A DNA stretch of 6,210 bases, from contig CAMDPB010000071.1 of NCBI GenBank assembly GCA_945903885.1, positions 1 to 6,210 of the forward strand. The letters run 5' to 3'. How positions within the stretch are numbered: position 1 is the stretch's first letter; each line of letters begins with the position of its first letter. A model generated the notes under the pieces. That model worked only from the letters and a program-made list of their open reading frames with translations. It was not told where the DNA came from and searched no databases. This DNA is from Candidatus Finniella inopinata. GTDB lineage: Bacteria; Pseudomonadota; Alphaproteobacteria; Paracaedibacterales; CAITNM01. Shown here piece by piece: positions 1 through 6,210 of the stretch. Made by a program: the position numbers and the translations under genes.

Positions 1-2349
1 TACCTAGGTAACGACTATAAAGTCATTGCCAGCTATGGTCATGTACGTGATTTGCCATCAAAAAATGGATCAGTAAATCCGAATGATAATTTTTCTATGA
101 TCTGGGAATTGGACGAACAAGGAAAAAAACGTATTAAAGACATTGTGGCTTTGACTAAAGGCGCTAAGAACTTATTTCTCGCAACCGACCCGGATCGTGA
201 GGGAGAAGCCATTTCTTGGCATATTCAGCAAGTCTTAGAAGAAATGAAAACAACCACTGGCATGAATGTGCAAAGAATCGTTTTCAATGAAATTACAAAG
301 CGAGCCGTACAAGAATCTTTAAAATCTCCAAGGCCAGTTAATAAGGAGCTAGTAGACGCGTATTTGGCGCGCCGCGCACTTGATTATCTTGTTGGCTTTA
401 CTTTATCACCTATTTTATGGAGAAAACTTCCGGGTGCTCGCTCTGCAGGACGTGTGCAATCGGTTGCTTTGCGCTTGATCGTTGAACGAGAGCAAGAAAT
501 AGACGTCTTTAAAACTCAAGAGTATTGGTCTGTCGAAACTCAATGCATGAATAGTGCAAGCGTTAATTTTTTAGCAAGATTAAATTTTTTAAACGGAAAA
601 AAACTAGATAAGTTTGGCTTACCTAACGAAGAATCAGCTAAAGCAGCTGCTGACATTATTGAAAAATCAACATTCACTGTTGGTGATATCGAAAAGAAGC
701 AGGTACGTCGTAACCCTGCAGCACCATTTACAACGTCAACATTACAGCAAGAAGCATCAAGAAAACTTGGATTCAGCCCAAAAAAGACAATGCAACTTGC
801 GCAGCGCCTTTATGAAGGTGTTGAAATAGATGGAGAAACTACTGGTTTAGTAACCTACATGCGTACCGATAGCGTAAATCTCTCAAATGAGGCTTTAACA
901 CTCGCCAGAGAATTTATTGAAAAAGATTTTGGAAAGCAATATTTGCCAGATGCACCCCGCTTGTATAAAAGCAAAGCAAAGAACGCGCAAGAGGCGCATG
1001 AAGCAATTCGCCCAACTGATGTAGTTCGCACCCCGAAATCAATAGCTGCACATCTAGACGAAGCGCAATTGAAGCTTTATGAACTTATTTGGAAGCGTAC
1101 TGTTGCAAGTCAAATGGAAAACGCTCTGTTTGACCAAGTTGGAGTAGATATTGTTTCACATGATAAACAAATAATTTTACGTGCAACTGGCTCTACTCTT
1201 GTTTTTGATGGCTTCTTAAAGCTTTATCAAGAAGGTAAAGACCAAGAGAATCAAGAAAACAAAGATGAAAAAGCACCAGATGATAACGACCGCTTACTGC
1301 CACCTTTAACCGTTGGCGAAGCCGTAAGCATTAATTTAGTAACGCCAGAGCAACATTTTACGCAGCCTCCTCCGCGCTACACTGAAGCAAGCCTTGTTAA
1401 AAAGCTTGAAGAATTAGGAATTGGACGCCCTTCAACATATGTTTCATTAATCCAAACACTGCAAGACCGTGATTATGTTCGCATTGAAAAACGTCAATTT
1501 CACCCAGACCAGCGCGGCAGATTAGTAACTTCGTTCTTGAATCATTATTTCCCCAAATATGTCCAGTATGATTTCACTGCGGATCTTGAAGAACAGTTAG
1601 ATGATATTTCAGGTGGACGTCGCGGGTGGATTGACGTAATGAACGCATTTTGGGTGCCATTTCATGACACAGTCAAATTAGCAGAACCCTTAAAAATAAG
1701 CCAAGTATTGGATGACGTGCAAAAAGACCTTGAGTCTTCGCTGTTTGATATGACAAAAGAAAATCCAAAAGCTTGCCCAACATGTAGCGAAGGTCAGCTT
1801 TCATTAAAGCTTAGTAAATTTGGTCCTTTCTTAGGCTGCAACCGCTACCCTGATTGCAAATATACAAAATCACTTAATGGAACTGCGAATTCTGAAGAAG
1901 GTTTGCAAGAAGCCAATGATGTTATTGTATTGGGTCAAGACCCTAATCTTGGAGTTGATATAACGGTTCGCAAAGGACCATACGGACCTTATTTGCAATG
2001 GGAAGAAAAAGATGTCAAAAAACCCAAGCGTGTGAGTATTCCACCTGGATTTGATCCTTACACAATTCCTTTAGAACAAGCGCTAAAATTGGCAGCCATG
2101 CCTTCGCCTATTGGAAAGCACCCTGAAACCAAGGAGGATATTCTTGTGGGCATCGGTCGCTTTGGCCCTTATTTAAAATACGATGGTGCGTTTACTTCAA
2201 TTCCTAAGGCTTATAATTTCATGGAAGTCACACTGGAAGAAGCGTTAGCTATTTTGGAAAAAAAGCGTAATGCGCCACCAAGGGCTGGGTTTAAACCAAA
2301 AGCTAAACCTGCGCCAAAAGCAAAGGTCGCAGCAAAAAAGAAAAGCTAG
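1..2349 (+). CDS. topA: DNA topoisomerase I (type IA), 5' end cut by window edge
   Basis: Relaxes negatively supercoiled DNA by cutting and resealing one strand through a tyrosine-DNA bond; acts on the nucleoid. The frame is open from base 1, and its first residues (YLGNDYKVIASYGHVRDLP) are the usual sequence just after the TopA N-terminus, so about 20 codons are missing. The TTG at 52 is an internal Leu codon, not a start. Numbered from the window edge (782 residues seen), the Toprim motif DPDREGE lies at 63-69 and the catalytic tyrosine is Y286 in TYMRTDS. A single four-cysteine zinc finger (C592, C595, C613, C619) is followed by C-terminal repeats containing GPYGPYL (659-665) and FGPYL (721-725). 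It ends in a Lys/Ala/Pro-rich basic tail (about 753-782). An acidic, polar stretch at 411-431 looks like a surface loop. E. coli TopA is longer and has more zinc fingers; the compact form seen here resembles Rickettsiales/alphaproteobacterial TopA from memory. Converges with serC, 30 bp away. Identification is very secure. Confidence 0.97.
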   Translation, partial: YLGNDYKVIASYGHVRDLPSKNGSVNPNDNFSMIWELDEQGKKRIKDIVALTKGAKNLFLATDPDREGEAISWHIQQVLEEMKTTTGMNVQRIVFNEITKRAVQESLKSPRPVNKELVDAYLARRALDYLVGFTLSPILWRKLPGARSAGRVQSVALRLIVEREQEIDVFKTQEYWSVETQCMNSASVNFLARLNFLNGKKLDKFGLPNEESAKAAADIIEKSTFTVGDIEKKQVRRNPAAPFTTSTLQQEASRKLGFSPKKTMQLAQRLYEGVEIDGETTGLVTYMRTDSVNLSNEALTLAREFIEKDFGKQYLPDAPRLYKSKAKNAQEAHEAIRPTDVVRTPKSIAAHLDEAQLKLYELIWKRTVASQMENALFDQVGVDIVSHDKQIILRATGSTLVFDGFLKLYQEGKDQENQENKDEKAPDDNDRLLPPLTVGEAVSINLVTPEQHFTQPPPRYTEASLVKKLEELGIGRPSTYVSLIQTLQDRDYVRIEKRQFHPDQRGRLVTSFLNHYFPKYVQYDFTADLEEQLDDISGGRRGWIDVMNAFWVPFHDTVKLAEPLKISQVLDDVQKDLESSLFDMTKENPKACPTCSEGQLSLKLSKFGPFLGCNRYPDCKYTKSLNGTANSEEGLQEANDVIVLGQDPNLGVDITVRKGPYGPYLQWEEKDVKKPKRVSIPPGFDPYTIPLEQALKLAAMPSPIGKHPETKEDILVGIGRFGPYLKYDGAFTSIPKAYNFMEVTLEEALAILEKKRNAPPRAGFKPKAKPAPKAKVAAKKKS

Positions 2350-2379
2350 GAACATTTAGTTCATAACATTTCTTATAAA

Positions 2380-3471
2380 TCAAAAAGAAGAAAATTTTTC
2401 CATAAAAATTTTTGTGAAATGCATCAAATCACTTTTTTCCATGGTGGCACCACACCACACCCTAAAACTGGGCTTCGAATTAGCATGGTTTACTATATCA
2501 AACAGTTCGCCTTTATCTGCTAAGGGTTTTGCAAAGGCTCGGTATTCGTCAAAGCTTTTAAATTTATCTGCATAAAAACAAACTGCTCCACCTTTAGCTT
2601 GCACATCTGGCGCAGCCATAGGAGATAAGCCTGGCGTTCTAACAACCCAATCATAAAGAAATGAAACATTATCAGCTGCTTTTTTGTATAAACCACTAGC
2701 ACCACCTAAGCTATCAACCCAATCAAGTGCACATTCAATATCAGCTAACGATAGCATTGAGGGAGTATTCAATGTTAGTCCATCAAAAACACCGTAATTA
2801 ACCTTGCCATCAAGCCACAAACTCATAATCCTTGGGATAGGCCAGCTAGGCATGTAAGTTTCTAATTGACGCAATGCACGAGGGCTAAGAGCCAACATGC
2901 CATGAGCAGCCTCTCCTCCCAGGCCTTTCTGCCATGAAAAAGCCACAACATCAAACTGAGAAAATGGCATTTCAAAACAAAACGCTGCTGCCGTAGCATC
3001 AACGATTACTAAGCCGTTTCGATCTTGCTTAATCCAATCGGTATTTGAATATGCCACCCCTGTAGTTGTGGCGCTTATCGCCATAACTAAATCACGATCA
3101 GGGGTATGATGCAAAGCAGGAAGCGTTCCATATTCTGCTTCAATCACCTTTGCATCAATTTTAAGCTGATGCTGAATGTCCTGTGCCCATATCTTGCTAA
3201 ATACGTCTATCACGTGCACATCTACACCACGGCTGCCCAGCAAGCACCACATGGCCATTTCAATAGCACCTGTTGCCGAAGCCGGCACAATAGCAAGTTT
3301 ATAGTCTTCTGGAATATTTAAGAGCTTTTTTTGACGATCAATAATAGATTTTAGATGCGTTTTAGCAATGTCACTGCGATGAGATCTATTTAAAAATGGA
3401 CGGTTCAATTTTTCTAAAGACCACCCCGAATATTTCACGCATGGTCCCGAGCTAAAGTATGGCCGCATCAT
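2380..3471 (-). CDS. serC: phosphoserine aminotransferase (alphaproteobacterial/Methanosarcina-type)
   Basis: PLP-dependent class V aminotransferase. It converts 3-phosphohydroxypyruvate plus glutamate to phosphoserine in serine synthesis, and in many bacteria also acts in the DXP-dependent route to pyridoxal phosphate; cytoplasmic. Numbered from the first ATG (363 residues), it has an N-terminal SSGPC, LNRSHRS at 27-33, VPASATGAIEMAMW at 62-75, D158 in IVDAT (expected partner of the PLP ring nitrogen), the PLP lysine K182 in FSWQKGLGGEAAHG, NTPSML at 235-240 and FRVWCGAT near the C-terminus. Length is normal to slightly short for the branch. A longer frame would begin at a TTG at 3474, but two consecutive ATGs at 3471 and 3468 follow AAAGGA at 3 and 6 nt. 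The second is the better-spaced start; the first is reported as the outer limit. The first ATG overlaps the stop of the carboxypeptidase gene (TGATG), implying translational coupling. No serA lies beside it, although serC-serA is a common alphaproteobacterial pair. Confidence 0.93.
   Translation of the reverse strand: MMRPYFSSGPCVKYSGWSLEKLNRPFLNRSHRSDIAKTHLKSIIDRQKKLLNIPEDYKLAIVPASATGAIEMAMWCLLGSRGVDVHVIDVFSKIWAQDIQHQLKIDAKVIEAEYGTLPALHHTPDRDLVMAISATTTGVAYSNTDWIKQDRNGLVIVDATAAAFCFEMPFSQFDVVAFSWQKGLGGEAAHGMLALSPRALRQLETYMPSWPIPRIMSLWLDGKVNYGVFDGLTLNTPSMLSLADIECALDWVDSLGGASGLYKKAADNVSFLYDWVVRTPGLSPMAAPDVQAKGGAVCFYADKFKSFDEYRAFAKPLADKGELFDIVNHANSKPSFRVWCGATMEKSDLMHFTKIFMEKFSSF
2391..2412. repeat. 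AT-only inverted repeat in the 3' end of serC
   Basis: AAAATTTTT and AAAAATTTT flank a CCAT spacer, giving a perfect 9-bp stem with no G-C pairs. It encodes the Phe/Lys-rich end of SerC (IFMEKF), so codon content in an AT-rich genome may explain it. It sits next to the convergent topA/serC gap and might slow polymerase coming from topA, but it is not a typical intrinsic terminator. Confidence 0.3.
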
Positions 3472-4700
3472 CAATCCTTTTGAAAAAGATACCGCAGTGT
3501 TTGTCCCATTCTACTTAAAAAGAAAGATCTTGGAACATCTTTTTTCACAACCAATGGAATAATAACAGGTTCATTCCAATCGGGATGCGTAACTGTAACT
3601 TCCCCCACTTGATCACCTGCTTTAAGGGGGGCTTCTAGAGCGCTTTGATATTTTATCACAGCCTTTGCTTGATCAATGCGATTACGATGGAGGGTTAGAA
3701 CGTGATATTTAGGCTCCACTTCAACCATTTCTTGAGAAGAATATCTAACTGGTAATTCTATAATTGGTTTATTTTTTGGCACAATTGTGTAATTTCCGAA
3801 GGTCCCAAAACCCCATTGAAATAAACGATACGCTTCGTCCGCACGTTGTTTCATTGATCGCAAGCCGGCCACCACTAAAAATAATCTACGGCCGTTTTGC
3901 ACAGCTGATGCTACCATGCCATATCCGGGGCTCTCTGCATGACCAGTCTTTACACCGTCACAACCAATGTTTTTTTGCAGCAAAACATTTCTATTAGGCT
4001 GCGTAATGCCACGATATGTAAAATTTAATTCCTTATATATGCCATACCATTTAGGAAAATCTTCAAGAGTACGCTTGCTCATAATTAGCAAATCATGAGC
4101 TGTAGTTTTATGGCCTTCTTCAGGCAAACCACTTGCATTTTTAAATTCGGTCTGAGTACAGCCCATTTCTTTTGCAACATGCGTCATATCCGCAGAAAAT
4201 GCAGATTGAGTCCCACTCAAGAATTCAGCTAAGGCAATAGCAGCATCATTCCCTGAAGCAATAATCAAACCTTTCAGCAAATCTTCCACTGGCACCTGAT
4301 CACCCACCTCCAAAAACATGTCGCTACTGCCCTTTTCGATTTTTCTAGCACTACTTGAAATAGTAACAAGTGAAGTTGGTTTTATGCGACCTTCATCCAA
4401 CGCCTTCATAACCATGTAGGCCGTCATTATTTTGGTCATTGAAACGGGTTCTAATTGTTCAGATGCATTTTTTTCAAGCAAAATTCTGCCAGTTTCATAA
4501 TCAACCAAAAGTGCATGCGTCGAATCGACCTCAATTCCATAAGAAGCCAAAATATTATCTTTTGGTTCGTCTTTTTTTGATTTCTCTTGAGGTTTCTTTG
4601 ATTTTACATTTTTAACAGCGGATGCTTTTTTAGCCTTAGCTTCTATTTCATGAACGGTGCAACCAATAAAAATAATCAATAAAAACTTAAGAAAAAACAT
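3471..4700 (-). CDS. D-alanyl-D-alanine carboxypeptidase (PBP5/DacF family, peptidase S11)
   Basis: Low-molecular-weight penicillin-binding protein that removes the terminal D-Ala from peptidoglycan pentapeptides in the periplasm, limiting 4-3 cross-linking. All three active-site motifs are present: SMTK at 87-90 (nucleophile S87, base K90), SGN at 149-151 and KTG at 251-253. The S11 domain spans about 55-280 and a PBP5 C-terminal beta domain about 305-390. The last residues (RSFFLSRMGQTLRYLF, 391-406) could be the amphipathic membrane anchor typical of PBP5. The N-terminus is a signal sequence with an ambiguous end: either signal peptidase I cleavage near EA/AKA (21-24) or a lipobox-like FIGC with C14. 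An unusual lysine-rich linker (about 22-47, 11 Lys) precedes the enzyme domain. The ATG start is preceded by AAAGGA with 5-nt spacing. It begins 1 nt after the rlpA stop and overlaps serC, so it is the middle gene of a tight operon. dacA, dacC and dacF cannot be told apart from sequence alone, so no symbol is assigned. Confidence 0.95.
   Translation of the reverse strand: MFFLKFLLIIFIGCTVHEIEAKAKKASAVKNVKSKKPQEKSKKDEPKDNILASYGIEVDSTHALLVDYETGRILLEKNASEQLEPVSMTKIMTAYMVMKALDEGRIKPTSLVTISSSARKIEKGSSDMFLEVGDQVPVEDLLKGLIIASGNDAAIALAEFLSGTQSAFSADMTHVAKEMGCTQTEFKNASGLPEEGHKTTAHDLLIMSKRTLEDFPKWYGIYKELNFTYRGITQPNRNVLLQKNIGCDGVKTGHAESPGYGMVASAVQNGRRLFLVVAGLRSMKQRADEAYRLFQWGFGTFGNYTIVPKNKPIIELPVRYSSQEMVEVEPKYHVLTLHRNRIDQAKAVIKYQSALEAPLKAGDQVGEVTVTHPDWNEPVIIPLVVKKDVPRSFFLSRMGQTLRYLFQKD
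3475..3480 (-). promoter_or_regulatory. ribosome binding site for serC, inside the carboxypeptidase gene 3' end
   Basis: AAAGGA lies 3 nt before the ATG at 3471 and 6 nt before the ATG at 3468. The spacing favours the second ATG and makes the TTG at 3474, which abuts it, implausible. It is formed by the terminal Lys-Asp codons of the upstream gene, the same arrangement as at the rlpA junction. Confidence 0.7.
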
Positions 4701-4701
4701 A

Positions 4702-5676
4702 CTAATCCTTTATCATAATTGCTTGCGCATACCCTTTATCTCGGGCCTGCTTCAAAATTTGTTGAGAGAGTTGATTGTCAAAAGGCCCAACTCTTACGTT
4801 ATAAAGCATTTGACCGCTCGGATGAAGAGCAGATTGCACCGATGCATTCCATGTTTTCGGCAAACCTGCAGCAACATTTTGCGCATTAGCTTTTTGTATG
4901 TATGCTTCACCCAAATTAATGTAAGTATTAAAATTGGCAATGCCTTTCGATGCTTCTGTTTTTTTTACAATTGATTGCTTCGCAGGAATTACAGAATCAA
5001 GAATATCATCCAAAGATGTTGATTGATCGGTTGCCAAAGGTTTTTGAGAAGCTTTGACGAGTACAGATTTAGCTAACGGTGCAGGCCCCTCAGTTACTGA
5101 ACCGCTATGTCTTCCCGCAACTTCATCTTGATAAACCTCCTGCCACGTTCTCCCATCTTTCATTTTTCCGCTTTTATTTCCATTCTTAGCCAGATAATCA
5201 GATAGCATCCGACTTTCACCTGGAACACTTTGAACTCTAACGGGAACTAAGCCTTTACTATAAGTTCCCAAAGCCTTTGAAGCACCTACGCTTAGATCAA
5301 TAATACGCCCTTCATAGACAAACGGCCCCCTATCATCAACAACTAAATTGATAGACTTTCCATTTTGTAAATTGGTTACTTTTACAACTGTTGGAAGTGG
5401 TAAGGTGCGATGCGCTGCTGAAATTCCATGCATGTTAAATTTTTCACCATAAGGCTTCGGCTTTCCATGAAAGCCAGGTCCATACCAAGAGGCAAGACCT
5501 GTTTCATCGTACTCATAAAATTTTTGGGGATAGTGCCATTCACCACGGCAATAATAGCTGTTGGTTGAGCCTTTTCCTATACCACCAAGAGGCGTGCGAG
5601 GCCCTGATGGACCACCACCAGCACATCCAACTAATAATAAAAATACAATTATTGCGCAATGCAAAAAATACAACAA
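4702..5676 (-). CDS. rlpA: septal ring lytic transglycosylase RlpA family lipoprotein (DPBB + SPOR)
   Basis: RlpA proteins are outer-membrane lipoproteins that gather at division sites by binding denuded glycan and, in Pseudomonas aeruginosa, cleave such strands to help daughter cells separate. Here a hydrophobic leader ends in a lipobox (LLLVGC, C18), followed by a Gly/Pro-rich linker. The double-psi beta-barrel domain spans about 59-150 and starts at GLASWYGPGFHGK. The residues matching the catalytic pair of the P. aeruginosa enzyme are present: H89 in AAHRTLPLP and D115 in DDRGPF, so activity is expected. A low-complexity linker (about 155-245) leads to a C-terminal SPOR domain (about 249-323, including YNVRVGPF). 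Length (324) is normal. The start is uncertain: no ATG exists between the upstream in-frame stop (5694-5692) and the lipobox. TTG at 5676 is the longest common-start choice, with TTG at 5673 and 5664 as alternatives. No clear Shine-Dalgarno precedes it, and the leader lacks the usual Lys/Arg. First gene of the rlpA-carboxypeptidase-serC operon. Confidence 0.93.
   Translation of the reverse strand: MLYFLHCAIIVFLLLVGCAGGGPSGPRTPLGGIGKGSTNSYYCRGEWHYPQKFYEYDETGLASWYGPGFHGKPKPYGEKFNMHGISAAHRTLPLPTVVKVTNLQNGKSINLVVDDRGPFVYEGRIIDLSVGASKALGTYSKGLVPVRVQSVPGESRMLSDYLAKNGNKSGKMKDGRTWQEVYQDEVAGRHSGSVTEGPAPLAKSVLVKASQKPLATDQSTSLDDILDSVIPAKQSIVKKTEASKGIANFNTYINLGEAYIQKANAQNVAAGLPKTWNASVQSALHPSGQMLYNVRVGPFDNQLSQQILKQARDKGYAQAIMIKD
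4706..4711 (-). promoter_or_regulatory. ribosome binding site for the carboxypeptidase gene, inside the rlpA 3' end
   Basis: AAAGGA lies 5 nt upstream of the ATG at 4700 and supports that start. It is formed by the last sense codons of rlpA (AAG GAT, Lys-Asp), so ribosomes finishing rlpA pass directly over it; coupling is likely. Confidence 0.7.
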
Positions 5677-5694
5677 AATTAAGATGAGTACTTA

Positions 5695-5724
5695 TTTATA
5701 GTCTTTTTTATTTGATTATCACAA
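5695..5724 (-). promoter_or_regulatory. candidate sigma70-type promoter for rlpA operon
   Basis: On the minus strand, TTGTGA (5724-5719) and TATAAA (5700-5695) are separated by 18 nt in the 72-bp gap between the suhB-like gene and rlpA. Both boxes are close to consensus and the spacing is acceptable. The gap is very AT-rich, so chance matches are likely. If used, transcription would start near 5689-5687, leaving only about a dozen bases before the proposed TTG start of rlpA. It would drive rlpA, the carboxypeptidase gene and serC. Confidence 0.4.
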
Positions 5725-5748
5725 GCGGCAAATGCGTTTAACCTTTAA

Positions 5749-6210
5749 TTACCCAATCAGCGGCAAAAATGTTTTATGCAATAATTCATTTGCAGACAAA
5801 ACCGAACTCACATAAATGTCCATCGGCTGACCATCCATATTAGTAACCACACCGCCAGCTTCACGTATCATTAGAACACCAGCTGCCATATCCCATGGCT
5901 TTAAGCCTTGCAAAAAACAAACATCAAAACGACCACTTGCCACATACGCTAAATCAAGCGCACCTGCACCTGTGTAACGAATACCTGAAATTTTCTCATC
6001 AATGTCTTTAACAACCGGATGATCATAATCACAACATACTAGTAAAGATTCTAAATCTCGACGACTTGAAACTCTCAATCGTTTTTGATTGCAAAATGCA
6101 CCCTTGCCTTTTTCAGCCCAAAACAATTCATCTAAAATTGGCTGATAAGTCACGCCGGCAATAATTTCACCGTCAAATTCCAACGCAACAGTTATGGCAA
6201 AATGAGGGTT
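5749..6210 (-). CDS. suhB: inositol monophosphatase family protein (SuhB-like), N-terminal part outside window
   Basis: Mg2+-dependent sugar/inositol phosphatase of the IMPase/FIG superfamily; cytoplasmic. Bacterial SuhB hydrolyses inositol-1-phosphate and in E. coli also takes part in rRNA transcription antitermination; the latter cannot be inferred here. The frame stays open to the window edge, starting NPHFAITVALEFDGEIIAGV, the stretch that normally follows the metal-binding DPIDGTTNF motif. Roughly 105 N-terminal residues, including the first metal ligands, are therefore outside. The TTG at 6183 is an internal Leu codon, not a start. Visible family landmarks in the 153 residues present are the E-G-GAF segment (AEKGKGAF), TGAGALDLAYVASGR, and the C-terminal signature GLKPWDMAAGVLMIREAGG, whose Asp (in PWD) is a metal ligand. 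Stop TAA at 5751-5749. It reads in the same direction as rlpA but is separated by 72 bp holding a candidate promoter, so it may or may not share a transcript. Family call is secure; SuhB versus another IMPase paralogue is less so. Confidence 0.88.
   Translation of the reverse strand, partial: NPHFAITVALEFDGEIIAGVTYQPILDELFWAEKGKGAFCNQKRLRVSSRRDLESLLVCCDYDHPVVKDIDEKISGIRYTGAGALDLAYVASGRFDVCFLQGLKPWDMAAGVLMIREAGGVVTNMDGQPMDIYVSSVLSANELLHKTFLPLIG

Noticed and set aside
52..54. TTG as the start of topA
   Set aside because: The same frame is open upstream to base 1 and encodes conserved TopA sequence (YLGNDYKVIASYGHVRD), so this is an internal Leu codon and the gene is cut by the window edge.
614..829. 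Open frame of 71 codons on the plus strand, inside topA
   Set aside because: Out-of-frame reading of conserved TopA core sequence; no domain or start context supports it. The frame at 2520-2705 inside serC is rejected likewise.
2350..2362. GAAC-ATTTA-GTTC hairpin as a topA terminator
   Set aside because: Only a 4-bp stem and no following T-run; too weak to call.
3106..3321. Open frame of 71 codons on the plus strand, antisense to serC
   Set aside because: Lies entirely opposite a conserved gene, has no recognisable domain, and its composition follows from the reverse complement of serC codons.
4657..4974. Open frame of 105 codons on the plus strand, opposite the rlpA/carboxypeptidase junction
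   Set aside because: Overlaps two well-supported genes and the protein resembles no family; judged a shadow frame. The similar frame at 3764-3997 is rejected for the same reason.
5725..5748. Terminator after the suhB-like gene
   Set aside because: No stem longer than about 3 bp and no T-tract was found in this part of the gap on the minus strand.
6181..6183. TTG as the start of the suhB-like gene
   Set aside because: Upstream in-frame codons to 6210 encode NPHFAITVA, which matches the family, and the true N-terminal third would otherwise be absent. The gene runs off the window rather than being truncated.
1..6210. A novel defence, mobile or biosynthetic system in the window
   Set aside because: All long open frames belong to well-known housekeeping families with intact motifs; I saw no direct repeats, integrase/transposase sequence, tRNA or spacer array, and no gene-free stretch over 72 bp.

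Overview
The window looks like ordinary chromosomal DNA from an AT-rich alphaproteobacterium (roughly 40% G+C by eye, not counted). Three things point to this group. The SerC protein belongs to the branch usual in alphaproteobacteria and Methanosarcina. TopA resembles remembered Rickettsiales/Rhodospirillales proteins, with a single zinc finger and a short C-terminus. The inositol monophosphatase is SuhB-like. The low G+C and compact spacing would suit a host-associated lineage such as Holosporales or Rickettsiales relatives, but that placement is inference. A serC gene argues against Rickettsia itself, which is thought to lack serine synthesis.

Layout: positions 1-2349 (+) hold almost all of topA (DNA topoisomerase I); only about 20 N-terminal codons lie outside the window. 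A 30-bp convergent gap follows. On the minus strand, read from right to left, are a suhB-like inositol monophosphatase (5749-6210, N-terminal part missing), a 72-bp gap with a candidate promoter, and then a tightly packed trio. The trio is rlpA (lipoprotein lytic transglycosylase with DPBB and SPOR domains), a D-alanyl-D-alanine carboxypeptidase of the PBP5/DacF type, and serC (phosphoserine aminotransferase). There is 1 nt between rlpA and the carboxypeptidase gene. The carboxypeptidase gene and serC meet in a TGATG overlap.

How the genes work together: RlpA cuts glycan strands lacking stem peptides at the septum, and the carboxypeptidase trims D-Ala from pentapeptides, so both shape peptidoglycan around division. 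SerC is metabolically unrelated (serine and possibly pyridoxal phosphate synthesis) but appears co-transcribed and translationally coupled to them. Both internal junctions use the same device: the upstream gene ends in Lys-Asp, and its AAG GAT codons supply the Shine-Dalgarno of the next gene.

All the long open frames have recognisable families. I saw no mobile element, CRISPR array, tRNA/rRNA or unassigned gene cluster, and I do not believe the window contains a new biological system. The points worth checking are the gene order, the N-termini of RlpA and the carboxypeptidase, and the shared junction design.
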